From Motiliproteus sp965230185 (lineage in GTDB: Bacteria > Pseudomonadota > Gammaproteobacteria > Pseudomonadales > Balneatricaceae): DNA of 64,000 bases. The translations under genes and the position numbers were made by a program. A model generated the notes under the pieces. That model did no database searches. It saw nothing but the letters and a program-made list of their open reading frames with translations, and was not told the DNA's origin. Positions 8,837 through 18,989 of this stretch are shown one piece after another; positions within the stretch are counted from its first letter, which is position 1, and each line of letters starts with the position of its first letter. The stretch spans positions 4,402,001 through 4,466,000 of the forward strand of contig OZ245995.1 in assembly GCA_965230185.1 (NCBI GenBank), given 5' to 3'.

Positions 8837-9257
8837 TTCGGTTCTCCTGCGATCCTGATTTGAAATGCAAAGTCTTTAACGGTGAAGGATCGGTGCTCAA
8901 AAGTGATCTTTCTACACCATTCTAATCAGTGTTGAATATGCTGAAAAACGAAATAAATTGGCCAGTACGGCCAAGAAAATCGAACGTTCAAGGGGCTTGA
9001 CTTGAGACCTCAAGTCAAGCAGGAAAACCATTAGATCACGGGGCACTATACATCCCCCGAATACTTGAGCGGTCGATCTCCTAAAGTACCAAACGTGCAT
9101 ACAGCGGCTGTGCTGTGCGGTTATTTCTTATGAACGACGGCTGCGAAGGCCTCGATCTGATCAGCTGAGATGGTGATCAGTTGTTTCAGCACAATCCAGC
9201 GAAAGCCTTCGGTATAGGGGGGCGTGGTGAGCGATAGAGCCCCCCCTCGCGAACCGC
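8837..9257. other. Intergenic region between sulP and nhaB
   Basis: Holds a 24-bp inverted repeat (8996-9019). Next to nhaB it also has a G7/C6 hairpin (about 9217-9246) that could end transcription. A reading on the minus strand from about 9266 down to a TAA at 9121-9123 looks like a lost NhaB C-terminus (see findings). No intact gene. Confidence 0.5.
8996..9019. repeat. 24-bp perfect inverted repeat
   Basis: Arms CTTGACTTGAG (8996-9006) and CTCAAGTCAAG (9009-9019) are perfect complements around the dinucleotide AC. It lies 160 bp upstream of the sulP start. There is no T-tract on either side, so an operator is more likely than a terminator. Confidence 0.6.
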
Positions 9258-10805
9258 TTAGAGAAACAACACCGTCGCCAGCAAACCGACAACGCTCAAT
9301 ACGATGGTATAGGGCAGCGCCATGATCACCATGCGCATGTAGGACAACCGCACCAGCGGCGCGATGGCCGAGGTTAAAAGGAACAGGAACGCCGCCTGCC
9401 CGTTGGGGGTTGCTACACTGGGCAGATTGGTGCCGGTATTGATAGAGATAGCCAACTTGTCGAAGTGCTCCCGGGAGATCGTTCCCGTCTCGAAAGCGGC
9501 AGCTACTTCGTTGATGTAGACGGTGGCAACGAACACGTTGTCGCTGATTGCGGATAGCAGGCCGTTGGCGACAAAGAACATTGCCGGTTGTACGCCCGGG
9601 TCCATTTCCAGCACCGCCTGGATGATGGGTTGGAACAGGTGCTGGTCGTGGATCACCGAGACGATAGTAAAGAAAACCACCAGCAGCGCGGTAAACGGCA
9701 TCGCTTCCTCGAAGGCCTTGCCGATCTGGTGCTCCTCCACCACGCCATTCAGGCTGGTTACCATAATGATCACGGTAAGACCAATAATACCCACCTCGGC
9801 GATGTGGAAGGCCAGCGCAACGATCAGGAAAGCAGCCATCACAAACTGAACGTAAAGCGCTAGTTTTTCTCGAGTTGTACGTCTGGCCTCCCGGGCACGA
9901 TCGTATTCCTGCAAGATATTAAAAACGTTATCTGGAATCAGCGAGCCATAGCCGAACAGTTTTTTCTTTTCGACCAGCACCACGGTGAGCAGACCGCAAA
10001 CCAGCACCGGCAGAGATACCGGCGCAACGTTGATAAAGAAATCCGCGAAATGCCAGCCCATCTTCTCGCCGATCAGCAGGTTCTGCGGTTCACCGACCAG
10101 GGTGCAGACGCCACCTAATGCAGTGCCCACGGCACCATGCATCAGCAAACTACGCAGAAAGGCACGGAATTCGTCCAGTTCCAGTCGGCGCTCTTCCGCC
10201 AGGAGTTCGTCGCTGGAGTGATCGTGGTCACCATCCGGGTGGCTGCCGGAGGCAACCCTGTGGTAAACCGCATAAAAGCCGATGCAGGCGCTGATCAGCA
10301 CGGCAGTAACCGTCAGAGCATCCAGAAACGCCGAGAGGAATGCCCCCATAAACGAGAACAGCAGAGAAATCTTCACCTTGTCGCGCACGTTCAGCAGTAG
10401 CTTGGTGAAGACAAACAGCAGCATGTCCTTCATAAAGTAGATGCCTGCCACCATAAACATCAGCAGCAGGATCACCGGCAAATTCGCCGCCACCTCATGA
10501 TAGATCTGCTCCGGGTGGGTCAGGCCGATCACTACGGCTTCGATCGCCAGCAGACCACCGGGTTGAAGCGGATAGCACTTCAGTGCCATCGCCAGGGAAA
10601 AAATAAACTCAAAGATTAGCAACCAACCGGTGACCACCGGACCAGCGGTCGATAGCAACAAGGGGTTGATAATCAGAAACGCCATGATGGTTTGCTTATA
10701 CCAATTCGGCGTATTACCCAGAAAGTTGCGCGTAAACGCATGGCCTAAGGTCTGGGACCTCTTTGCTTCCAAGGCCGCTACAGAGGAGGAGTCTGTCATA
10801 CTCAA
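9258..10805 (-). CDS. nhaB: Na+/H+ antiporter NhaB
   Basis: 515 aa inner-membrane antiporter, alignable by eye with E. coli NhaB (513 aa) along its whole length: FLGNTPNWYKQ, AGWLLVAEFIF-like TGWLLIFEFIF, ALKCYPLQPGGLLAIEAV, GEPQNLLIGEKMGWHFADFF, and TNLPSVATPNGQAAFLFLLTSA near the end. It exchanges sodium for protons and supports pH and salt homeostasis. The protein stops at VGLLATVLFL, some 15-25 residues before the usual end. A continuation resembling the family's C-terminus is present downstream in another frame, so a late frameshift is possible. It is likely a single-gene unit. Confidence 0.92.
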   Translation of the reverse strand: MSMTDSSSVAALEAKRSQTLGHAFTRNFLGNTPNWYKQTIMAFLIINPLLLSTAGPVVTGWLLIFEFIFSLAMALKCYPLQPGGLLAIEAVVIGLTHPEQIYHEVAANLPVILLLMFMVAGIYFMKDMLLFVFTKLLLNVRDKVKISLLFSFMGAFLSAFLDALTVTAVLISACIGFYAVYHRVASGSHPDGDHDHSSDELLAEERRLELDEFRAFLRSLLMHGAVGTALGGVCTLVGEPQNLLIGEKMGWHFADFFINVAPVSLPVLVCGLLTVVLVEKKKLFGYGSLIPDNVFNILQEYDRAREARRTTREKLALYVQFVMAAFLIVALAFHIAEVGIIGLTVIIMVTSLNGVVEEHQIGKAFEEAMPFTALLVVFFTIVSVIHDQHLFQPIIQAVLEMDPGVQPAMFFVANGLLSAISDNVFVATVYINEVAAAFETGTISREHFDKLAISINTGTNLPSVATPNGQAAFLFLLTSAIAPLVRLSYMRMVIMALPYTIVLSVVGLLATVLFL

Positions 10806-10984
10806 TTACCCGATAAATCAAAGATCGATAACGGCCGGATAAAAATCAGTTAAGGTGCATGCTGAGTCCCTCCCATGAGGAACAGCAACTGCCAGTCACC
10901 CGGCGCGAAGGTGTGTTGCGGGCGATATTCATAAAGCGTGAAATGCCGGAACGACATTCAGAAATATGGATAAGGCCCGGGGTA

Positions 10985-11263
10985 TCAGACAGTGGGTGGC
11001 GCCTGGGCAAAGTAAGCGGCGGGGGTATCGAACCAGGGTTCGGGACAGATAGCGGGATGCTGGTGGCGGTTTCGCCATGCAGAAGGAAAAGAGGAGCGAG
11101 AAGAATGGGCAAAGCCATCTTCACCGCTGTCTCCAGCGTCGGCGAAGACTTCAATCGTATAGTTTGGGTAAGATTCCGTCGAGATCGCCTCACTGGCAGG
11201 CTCCTGAAAAGCCATCACCAGAGCGATAAAGATCCACACCAGTTGAAATGGTCTCGACATCAC
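10985..11263 (-). CDS. Hypothetical small exported protein (doubtful)
   Basis: 92 aa beginning with a plausible signal peptide (a short basic start, a hydrophobic core FQLVWIFIALVMAF and a small-residue end). After that it reads ESYPNYTIEVFADAGD and then loses protein-like character, which may mean a frameshift near 11150. It lies 24 bp downstream of the ribbon-helix-helix gene on the same strand and could be co-transcribed. I do not recognise a family. Overlapping frames on both strands are also open, so this call is weak. Confidence 0.3.
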   Translation of the reverse strand: MMSRPFQLVWIFIALVMAFQEPASEAISTESYPNYTIEVFADAGDSGEDGFAHSSRSSFPSAWRNRHQHPAICPEPWFDTPAAYFAQAPPTV

Positions 11264-11287
11264 AACATTCCTCTGAACGGAGGCGGC

Positions 11288-11479
11288 TCAGCCGTCTTCT
11301 CGCTCCTCTTTGAAAACCTCTTCCCGCCAGTCGGGGCCGAGCTTTTCTTCAATATATTCACGGATCAGTTTCCTGACCATTTGTGACGGTGTCACGTCAT
11401 CCACCGCGCACAGCCGCTCAAACACGGCTTTCTTCTTGGGGTCAATCAACAGTGTCAGTCGCGCTGTTCTCTGTTCCAC
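11288..11479 (-). CDS. Ribbon-helix-helix (CopG/Arc-type) regulator
   Basis: 63 aa. The strand ARLTLLIDPKKKAVFERLC followed by TPSQMVRKLIREYIEEKL is the typical ribbon-helix-helix layout. The start is a GTG at 11479, preceded by AAGGA at a spacing of about 7 nt. A perfect palindrome overlaps a -10-like TATGAT box 30-40 bp upstream, so autorepression is likely. No toxin-like partner is clear downstream. It is divergent from dauA, whose start is 200 bp away, and it may regulate that gene too. Confidence 0.65.
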   Translation of the reverse strand: MEQRTARLTLLIDPKKKAVFERLCAVDDVTPSQMVRKLIREYIEEKLGPDWREEVFKEEREDG

Positions 11480-11505
11480 AATAATCCTTACCAGCGATTA
11501 AGTAT

Positions 11506-11520
11506 GTTAATCATATTAAC
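11506..11520 (-). promoter_or_regulatory. Palindromic operator over a -10 box
   Basis: GTTAAT-CAT-ATTAAC is a perfect inverted repeat with 6-bp arms. On the minus strand it contains TATGAT, a good -10 sequence, 30-40 bp ahead of the ribbon-helix-helix gene. A repressor bound here would block RNA polymerase. The spacing and position fit autoregulation by the downstream gene product, which is inference. Confidence 0.5.
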
Positions 11521-11680
11521 ATTGACTGAATGATGGCAGAACAAGTAATGTCAATTTTATTCTAATAGCAGGTGTCTGGAATATGCTCCTTTGGGTGAGC
11601 GTTACCAGTAATTCCACAGATGCTGTGCCGGGAAGGCCGTTTGCCCCCGAGCCTGTCTTTCAGCGAGTGACGAAGCCGCC

Positions 11681-13480
11681 ATGCCTCACAGAAGCCATCT
11701 GACCCGCGTGCAAGCTTTTAGCGCTTTACGTGAATGCATCAGGGAAGGGTATGGCACCAGGCAGTTCGGGGCGGATCTGATGGCTGGCATGACGGTTGGC
11801 CTCATCGCCATTCCACTAGCCATGGCGCTGGCGATAGCCAGTGGCGTGGCACCTCAATACGGGCTCTATACGGCCATTTTCGGCGGTTTGATCATTGCGC
11901 TCACCGGCGGTTCCCGGTTTAGCGTTTCCGGGCCAACAGCGGCCTTCGTAGTGATCCTCTTCCCGATCGCCCAAAAATTTGGATTGAGTGGGCTACTGGT
12001 TGCCTCGCTGATGGCTGGCGCCATACTGGTTATCCTGGCTCTGGGTCGGCTTGGCAGACTCATTGAATATATTCCTGAGCCGGTCACGCTGGGATTCACC
12101 TCGGGAATCGCGGTGGTGATAGCGACGTTACAGATAAAGGATTTTCTGGGACTGCCTGTCACCGCTATGCCGGAAACCTACATCGGTAAGGTGGGAGTAT
12201 TGGTGGAAGCTCTGCCTCACCTGGACGCCCAAAACTTATTGATCGGAGCGATCACGTTGGCCGTGCTGACTCTCTGGCCGCGCCTGCGCATTCCGGTACC
12301 GGGGCACCTCCCTGCCGTCATGGCCGGGGTGATCTCCTCCCTGCTCGTCGCTTATTGGGGGGATGGGGTAGACACCATTGGTACGCGTTTTCACTACACG
12401 CTTGCCAACGGGATCAGCGGACAGGGAATTCCCCCGGTGCTTCCCGAATTCACTTGGCCTTGGTTACAACCTGGCCCGGATGGCACGCCCGTCGATTGGT
12501 CGCTGGATCGAGTAATCTCCCTGCTACCCTCGGCGTTTTCCATCGCCATGTTGGGCGCGATCGAGTCCCTGCTCTGTGCAGTTGTGCTGGATGGCATGTC
12601 CAGCCGGCGGCATCACTCAAATGGTGAACTCTTGGGCCAGGGGGTTGGTAATCTGATCGCCCCCCTGTTCGGCGGCATACCTGCGACTGCGGCTATAGCT
12701 CGCTCTGCGGCCAACTACCGGGCCGGTGCCCAATCTCCGATTGCCAGTGTAATTCATGCGCTAGTCGTGCTGGGCAGTCTGCTCATTCTGGCGCCCTGGC
12801 TTGCTTATATCCCCATGGCCTCCATGGCCGCCATGTTAATGGTAGTCGCTTGGAATATGAGTGAGGCCCATAAGGCAGTCGAGATTCTTAAAAAAGCGCC
12901 GGTCAGCGATATCTTGGTACTGGTAACCTGTTTCACGTTAACAGTCCTGGTGGACATGGTTGTGGCTATCAGCTTCGGCATTATCCTGGCTTCGGTGCTG
13001 TTTATGCGGGATATCGCGCAGATGACCAGAGTGACCGACATCAGCGCTAGCCGTAAACATGTTCCAGTACCTTTGTCTGAGGAGTGGGGGGTGTACAAGA
13101 TTAATGGCCCCGTGTTTTTTGCCGCAGCAGACCGGGTGTTTTCTGAACTGTCATTGCTTTCCGAAACAAAGAAAGGTGTCATCTTGTATATGGACGCGGT
13201 CCCAATTCTGGATGCAGCGGGACTCGCAGCCTTTAGGCGCTTCATCGATAGCAAGATCGGATCCGATACCTTATTGATCACTGCGGACCTTCAATTTCAA
13301 CCCCTTAAAGCGATCGCCAAGGCGCATATAGAACCGATTGATCGCCGACTTCAATTTACCCCCACCTTGTCAGAGGCCGTATGGATGGCAGGTTCAAAGG
13401 TGATATTTAACGATTCCATTTTTAATAAAGGCCGAAAAGAAAAAGTAGCAAGGGCTATTTTCACCTCCGACAGGCATTAG
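11681..13480 (+). CDS. dauA: SulP-family C4-dicarboxylate transporter DauA
   Basis: 599 aa. It follows E. coli DauA (YchM) almost block by block: GVAPQYGLYTAIFGGL, TGGSRFSVSGPTAAFVVIL, GRLIEYIPEPVTLGFTSGI, AMLGAIESLLCAVVLDGM, GGIPATAAIARSAANYRAGA and the LMVVAWNMSEAHK block. A C-terminal STAS domain ends with the VPILDAAGLAAFRRF motif. DauA imports succinate and other C4-dicarboxylates aerobically at acidic pH in E. coli. This copy has about 40 extra residues at the C-terminus. It is a single gene, divergent from the ribbon-helix-helix regulator. Confidence 0.85.
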   Translation: MPHRSHLTRVQAFSALRECIREGYGTRQFGADLMAGMTVGLIAIPLAMALAIASGVAPQYGLYTAIFGGLIIALTGGSRFSVSGPTAAFVVILFPIAQKFGLSGLLVASLMAGAILVILALGRLGRLIEYIPEPVTLGFTSGIAVVIATLQIKDFLGLPVTAMPETYIGKVGVLVEALPHLDAQNLLIGAITLAVLTLWPRLRIPVPGHLPAVMAGVISSLLVAYWGDGVDTIGTRFHYTLANGISGQGIPPVLPEFTWPWLQPGPDGTPVDWSLDRVISLLPSAFSIAMLGAIESLLCAVVLDGMSSRRHHSNGELLGQGVGNLIAPLFGGIPATAAIARSAANYRAGAQSPIASVIHALVVLGSLLILAPWLAYIPMASMAAMLMVVAWNMSEAHKAVEILKKAPVSDILVLVTCFTLTVLVDMVVAISFGIILASVLFMRDIAQMTRVTDISASRKHVPVPLSEEWGVYKINGPVFFAAADRVFSELSLLSETKKGVILYMDAVPILDAAGLAAFRRFIDSKIGSDTLLITADLQFQPLKAIAKAHIEPIDRRLQFTPTLSEAVWMAGSKVIFNDSIFNKGRKEKVARAIFTSDRH

Positions 13481-13682
13481 CAATGCTCATGAAACCATTG
13501 AGGTGACAGATGCCAGCAGGCAACCAGGCGAAAATCATGTTTGATAACGTCAGATTGGGTTCGAACAGGATAAGTTGAGCTTAATATCCTAAGTGTGTGC
13601 TTAGCAGGTGACAATCATGCTTACAGAAACCGCCAAGAATTTACACGACATAGTCGAACCTGATAAATCCCGTTTTCGAACT

Positions 13683-15065
13683 TCAGATGTGAGTTGAAAG
13701 CAGCAACTCCTCACGCTGCTTCAAGAAATTTTCCAACTGATGCCAAAAAACAACCCAAAAAGTCGGATTGAATGATAGCCATCGGAGTAGTTTTCTCAGA
13801 TTCTGGCCGGCAGCGCACAGCAGGACATTGAGCGCATCTCCCAACAGTCCTTTCAGATAACACCGCCTCATTCGGCCGTCAGATTTCAGATGACCGATAA
13901 TCGGCTCGATGCTGTTTCTTCGTTTCAGCCAACGCTTATCTTTCTCGCTGACACCGCGTTTCTGGCCGGCGATGATGACCCGGGGTTCTGTTACGCCCGA
14001 TCCCTTATAGCCTCGGTCCACATAACAGACTTCCGGTTTCTGATGGGTCAGGACCTCGACCTGTTGCAGTTGGTCTTCGAGGGTGTGCCCGTCATAGGGA
14101 TTACCGGGATAACTACGGGCGCCGACGATAAAGGCCTCTTTGGCGGTGGTGGCGATACTGGCTTTGACGCCAAACTCGTAGCGCTTATGGGCTTTGCCCT
14201 TGGATATGCAATCCACGTCCGGTTCGTGCAGGCTGTAGAGTTTGTTCTTGCTCTTGGTCTTTTGCGCTAACAATTGAGCAGCCTGAGCCAATCGGTCTTG
14301 GTCTGCCTGACTAAGCACGATGCCTAGCTTCAGCAACTGGCGCTTCAGATCCCGAAATACGCGCCCCAGGTGACCCTTGATCTTCTTGATCGCCTTGCGC
14401 ATTCGTTTGTATTGCTTGGCATGGCCATAACGCCCGATCTTGGGTAACCATTCCCGACTGGCTTTGTCGTAGGTCTGGCGCAAGGTGATGCCGTGACGGC
14501 GGGCGATGTCGACCAGATGGCGACGCATCCGGTCATAGAGCTTACTGTCGGTCGGAAAGCTGATGTTCTTTTCCTGGACGGTGGTATCCACCACCACCCG
14601 CTTGAGACTCGAGGGTTGAATCACTTTCAGCTTGAGCCCGGCTTCGATGGTAGCCGTCAGCAGCCATTCGCAGCCGGCTTCGCCGATCCGCTGACGCCAG
14701 CGGGTCAAGCTGGTGGGATGACAGGGAAACTCATGTTGAAAGAACGACTCGCCACAAAAGTACTACCAGTACGGCGATTCCACCCACTGCTCAACCACCA
14801 GCTCATCAGACAGATTGTACGCGTGTTGAAGATACATCAGGCCAGCCATTAAACGGGTTGGCAAGGCACTGGCACCGGCGGTATCACAGAAATGTTGCCC
14901 CAATTCACGATCCAGCAGCTCCCAGTCGATGCTGTGAGCCAACCGAACCAGACGATGATCAGGATTGACCAAATCGTCTAATCGGCGTTTAAACAAATCA
15001 TCCTGCGGTGCGGCTTCTGGCTTTCTCGGTTTCATGGGATTCTGCAGCTTTTTGGCCGAATACAA
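13683..15065 (-). mobile_element. IS5-type insertion sequence, transposase split by an amber codon
   Basis: One continuous frame encodes a 460-residue DDE transposase with an N-terminal InsH/DUF772 domain (15065-14766) and a C-terminal catalytic domain (14762-13683; CYVDRGYKG and the RRNSIEPIIGHLK region are visible). The only break is a TAG at 14763-14765, in the sequence SPYW-stop-YFCGESFF. Related elements have Gln there, so CAG to TAG is the simplest explanation. I could not define terminal inverted repeats or a target duplication by eye. A shorter, more decayed piece of the same transposase lies at about 39798-39930. Confidence 0.8.
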
Positions 15066-15185
15066 CAGAAAACGGCGAGTTTTCGATATTTTGAATTCTG
15101 ATTTTACCTGAATATTCAGATGGTTAAATATTATTCAGGGGCGACTAGCTTAAGTGTCCGCTGTTGCAGAGGGGATTTCTGTAAG

Positions 15186-18100
15186 TCAGCGCTCCAGCGT
15201 ATAGATGATGTCGCCCCCGCTTTTGGTGGGACCGGTCTGGGATTCAAGGCTCCAGTGTTTACTCAGCCGATAGCGGATCAGGAAGGTGGTGGTCGGTTCC
15301 AGCAGACCGACCCCATATTTAACGTAGAGCCGGGGAGACAGGTACTTGCCGATATACAACGCGGTATCGGTTGCCGAGTCGCCGCTCTCAAAGCCCAGAT
15401 CATCAACCTGCAGACTCTCGGGAAGCTGTTCGGTGATGCTCTGGCCGCTTTTTAACATCAACATCGAAGCCGCTTTCAGCGCCAGCTCCTGTTCTGAAAA
15501 TGTGGCGCTGTCAGCGTCAGGCGACCGACCAAACAACAGATAGAAGAGCAGGCTGTTCTCCGACATAGGAGGTGTTGAAAACAGATCCAGGCGCGGTGCC
15601 CTGAGGGTACCGCTGACCCGGGCGCCAGCGCTGACCTCATTCACCTGCCGGCTGATCCGTAAGTCCAGCCCGGGATTGTCCAGTGGACCACCACTGAAAA
15701 TCAGACTTCCGCGTTCGATATTCAGCTGTTGTCCGTAGAGCCGGTACTGCCCGCTGGCCACCTGAATTCTGCCTGAGGCCCTGGCAGCCCGGCGACCGTC
15801 ATCTTCAACAAGGATGCTGCCCAGTAACCGGCCCCTGAAGCCAAGATCATCCACTTCCACCCTGTCACCGAGGCGGATACGCAAACGGGCATCCAGACGC
15901 CGCTCACCGCCGGCAACCGATTCGTTACTGACTTGCTGGTTCAGGATCACCACATCCGGCGACAGGGACACAGCCGAACTGATGTCAGGGCGGCTAACCC
16001 TCGCCTCCGGGATACTGACTTCACCCCGAAGCTGAACCAGCTGAGGGGCAATGGCGATTTCGACCTCCGGCGAGATCCATACCCTGATATCGCTGGTGGC
16101 CACGGCCTGAAACCGGTCGCCAGCCAGCGCCAGCCGGCAGGATTTTGCGGAGGGGAGACATTCACCGTTCAGTTTCAGCGTTCCTTCGCCAGATTTCATC
16201 ATCCCCTGAAGCTCAAGGGCGGAACTGTCCGGCCGATCACGCAGTGTCAGCTCGACAGCATCCAACCTCGTACCCAGAGCCGGCAGTTCGGCACCGGCGT
16301 CACGCAGTCGAAGATGCCCCTTTACTTCGGGCTGACGCAGGCTCCCCGACAGGACCAGTGAAGCACTCACCCGGCCACTGACCGCCTGCACTTGCGGGAC
16401 AATCAGGGAGATAAACCTGAGTTCGCTGAGGTGCAGATCCAGGTCACCACTGAGATCAGCCTGCCCATAGAGATCATCGACAGCCAGCCGGGCCCTCAGA
16501 GCTCCCGTCGGTTGTCGGAGTGGTATCTGTAGGCGGGCGTTGAGCCGCTGTTGCCGGCCATCAAGCTGAAGACGGATCTCCCCAGCGGCGATTTCCAAGT
16601 CCTCCTGTTCCAGCAACAACCGACTGTTCAGCAGCCTGATACCGGCCTCGAAGCCTGGTCGTTCGCCCGGACGCTGTTGAAATTCGCCCTGAGCCTGCAG
16701 CCGCCCCTCCAGCCGGGTGTCGGGCGGCAGCAGCGGAGCCAGCAGATCCAGGCCCAGCTGTCGCGCTTCGAACATCCCCCGGACGCCCTGATCAGCGCTC
16801 CAGTTCCCTTCCAGGCAAAGACTACCGGTACCGGTCGGCAGACGCTGCCAGCACAGCCTGTCAAGCGCCGCTCCGGTGGCTGCTGCCTGAAGGACTGCCG
16901 GCCGTCTTAATTGCCAGTTCCCCAACAGCCGATGGCTTAGGTCGGCACGGCTCAGGCTGCCACGCCAGCTAGCGGACTGCCAGCTACCGTCCAGAGCCAG
17001 TTGCAGCTCCGCCGGGCCCTGATCCAGACTCAGCTGGAGCTGGTGTTGCCCGGGCATCCCATGGACTTCCAGGGACAGCTGTTGCCAGCGTTGTCCGGCA
17101 AGTTCTGGCTGGTCGAGTCGGAGCCGTATCCTCGAATGCCGGCGAGCGCTGAGATCCAGATCCAGCATCGCATCCAGATTGGCAATCTGGACGTTCTCCA
17201 ACTGCAGTCCATCGCCCTCAAGTCTGGCGGCCAGTTGCAGTTGTTCCGCCGGTCCGCGCAGAGTACCCTGCCCTGTCAGGCGACCCTGGCTGCCAGGGAG
17301 GATCTTTGTCAGGTTGGGAGCGTTCAGAGTCCAGTCCAGGTTCAGCTCTGTCCCCAGATCACCGCTTGCCCGCAGATCAGCATCTGCTACTTCCAGTTGC
17401 AACTGCCGGATCTGCCATCGGCCATCCTTCAGCACCACCCGTCCGCCACCCCGCAGGGGAGCCTCCCGTAGTATACCGGACACGCTGTGCAGATCGGCCT
17501 GCAGTTGCAGCTGCTGCCGCTGATCCAGGGAACCATGACTCCGGGCGCGCAGATCGAGCCGGCCGGGCCAGTCCGGCCAGTGGCGGCTCGGATCCAGCTG
17601 CTGACCAGTCACCGCCAACTGCCAGCTCAGAGCCGGGTTCCAGGTGACTTCCCCGGTCAGCAGGAGCCGGCCATCCAGGGTCTCGCCCGCCAGTGTCAAG
17701 GGTGCAAATCCACGGGGGGTGCCATCGGCCTCCAGCTGCCAGAACCCGGACGGGATCTGGTCGCCTTGCAGATCGCCGCTCAGCCCCAGTCGATAGTGTT
17801 CCGGAGTGCCGCGAATGTTAAATTTGCCGTACCGGCTCAGGTAGGCAGCTTTGCTCCCGAATGGGTATCGAATCTGGTTCCACTGCCCGTCGATACTGAA
17901 CTCCGGGGCCTGAAACGAGCCACCGGCCGTCCCCTGCAGCTGCAGTTCTGCGCCGCTGATCCGCTGCCTGAGCCGTACCTGTTCCAGCACCAGTCGATCA
18001 TCGGTCCAGTTCAGACCGAACTGCAGGTCGCTGTCGCCGATCTCCGGTAATCGCAGTTGCCAGCGGCCGCGCAACGCGAAGCTGTGGAAATTACCAGTGA

Positions 18101-18989
18101 CATTGAGGTGGCCGCGTAACGGATATCCCTCAAGTTCGGGCACAGCGATCCCGAGATCCATGGCCAGCTCTTCCATTTGCAGAGCCCCCGCCGGACTGTT
18201 CAATGGGTCGGTCAGAGTCGCCAGGACCCGGGTATCCAGCAGACCGGCCAGTTGCTGATCCAGGGCCAGTTCCGTGAGATCTCCCGCTATGGTTCCCCGG
18301 CCGCGCAATGGTGGACGATCGGGCAGCCGCAGCTCCCACCCGGTATCCAGTCTCAGTGGATAGTAGCCTTCCGGCGTCAGTACTCCACTGACATCGACCC
18401 ACCCCAGGTCCGCCTCAACCCGGAGCTGGTCCAGTACCAGCTTCCGCCCGCGGCTGTGAAGTTTCAGGAGAACGTTCTTCAGTCGCAGCTGTTCGGATGG
18501 TTCCCGGACTGGCCGCGCCTGCTCCAGACGAAGCTTGTGCAGTTGCAGACGCTCAACCCTCAGCTGGAGCGGAATATCGATAGCCGGTAACTGAATCGGC
18601 CCTGCTGGTTCCGACGGTAATTTCGGTGGCAGCTCTATCAGCGGCTGCTCAATATAAAGGTCGTGAATATGCAACCTGCCGAACAGCAGCATCGTAGGAT
18701 CCCAGGCCAGCTTCAGCCGCTGCAACGAAATACTGGTCCCCTGGGCACGATAGCGGACTCGGTGCAGAACCAGAGTATCGGTCAGCGTCCCTTCCACTCG
18801 CTCTACCTGCAGCTCCCCGGGAGCCGAGCGCTGGCCCAGCAACAGCAGCAACTGAAGTCCCCGCGATGTGGTGGTCAGATAGAATGCCGATATCAGAATC
18901 AACAGCAGTAGCAGCAAGCCGGCAGTTACCAGTCCGAGCCACGGCCATCTGACCAGGAAACGCCTTTCGACAGCAGCAGGCCGTTTCAC
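15186..18989 (-). CDS. tamB: Translocation and assembly module subunit TamB
   Basis: 1267 aa, like E. coli TamB (1259 aa). A single N-terminal signal anchor (about residues 14-40) is followed by a very long run of repeating beta-strand sequence. It ends in the conserved TamB/DUF490 domain with FYLLFGRSPD and a final YRLSKHWSLESQTG...GGDIIYTLE block. TamB bridges the periplasm as a hydrophobic groove, works with TamA in outer-membrane assembly and takes part in phospholipid transport. Its start codon overlaps the tamA stop by 4 nt (ATGA), so translation is coupled. Confidence 0.93.
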   Translation of the reverse strand: MKRPAAVERRFLVRWPWLGLVTAGLLLLLLILISAFYLTTTSRGLQLLLLLGQRSAPGELQVERVEGTLTDTLVLHRVRYRAQGTSISLQRLKLAWDPTMLLFGRLHIHDLYIEQPLIELPPKLPSEPAGPIQLPAIDIPLQLRVERLQLHKLRLEQARPVREPSEQLRLKNVLLKLHSRGRKLVLDQLRVEADLGWVDVSGVLTPEGYYPLRLDTGWELRLPDRPPLRGRGTIAGDLTELALDQQLAGLLDTRVLATLTDPLNSPAGALQMEELAMDLGIAVPELEGYPLRGHLNVTGNFHSFALRGRWQLRLPEIGDSDLQFGLNWTDDRLVLEQVRLRQRISGAELQLQGTAGGSFQAPEFSIDGQWNQIRYPFGSKAAYLSRYGKFNIRGTPEHYRLGLSGDLQGDQIPSGFWQLEADGTPRGFAPLTLAGETLDGRLLLTGEVTWNPALSWQLAVTGQQLDPSRHWPDWPGRLDLRARSHGSLDQRQQLQLQADLHSVSGILREAPLRGGGRVVLKDGRWQIRQLQLEVADADLRASGDLGTELNLDWTLNAPNLTKILPGSQGRLTGQGTLRGPAEQLQLAARLEGDGLQLENVQIANLDAMLDLDLSARRHSRIRLRLDQPELAGQRWQQLSLEVHGMPGQHQLQLSLDQGPAELQLALDGSWQSASWRGSLSRADLSHRLLGNWQLRRPAVLQAAATGAALDRLCWQRLPTGTGSLCLEGNWSADQGVRGMFEARQLGLDLLAPLLPPDTRLEGRLQAQGEFQQRPGERPGFEAGIRLLNSRLLLEQEDLEIAAGEIRLQLDGRQQRLNARLQIPLRQPTGALRARLAVDDLYGQADLSGDLDLHLSELRFISLIVPQVQAVSGRVSASLVLSGSLRQPEVKGHLRLRDAGAELPALGTRLDAVELTLRDRPDSSALELQGMMKSGEGTLKLNGECLPSAKSCRLALAGDRFQAVATSDIRVWISPEVEIAIAPQLVQLRGEVSIPEARVSRPDISSAVSLSPDVVILNQQVSNESVAGGERRLDARLRIRLGDRVEVDDLGFRGRLLGSILVEDDGRRAARASGRIQVASGQYRLYGQQLNIERGSLIFSGGPLDNPGLDLRISRQVNEVSAGARVSGTLRAPRLDLFSTPPMSENSLLFYLLFGRSPDADSATFSEQELALKAASMLMLKSGQSITEQLPESLQVDDLGFESGDSATDTALYIGKYLSPRLYVKYGVGLLEPTTTFLIRYRLSKHWSLESQTGPTKSGGDIIYTLER

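Noticed and set aside
10846..11386. Overlapping plus- and minus-strand frames of 115-175 codons
   Set aside because: They have low-complexity composition and poor starts; at most the signal-peptide frame at 10985-11263 is worth listing.
13618..13698. A 26-codon frame MLTETAKNLHDIVEPDKSRF... ending at the IS edge
   Set aside because: It has an AGGTGA site and might be the start of a gene cut by the IS, but it is too short to assign and the IS boundary is not defined.
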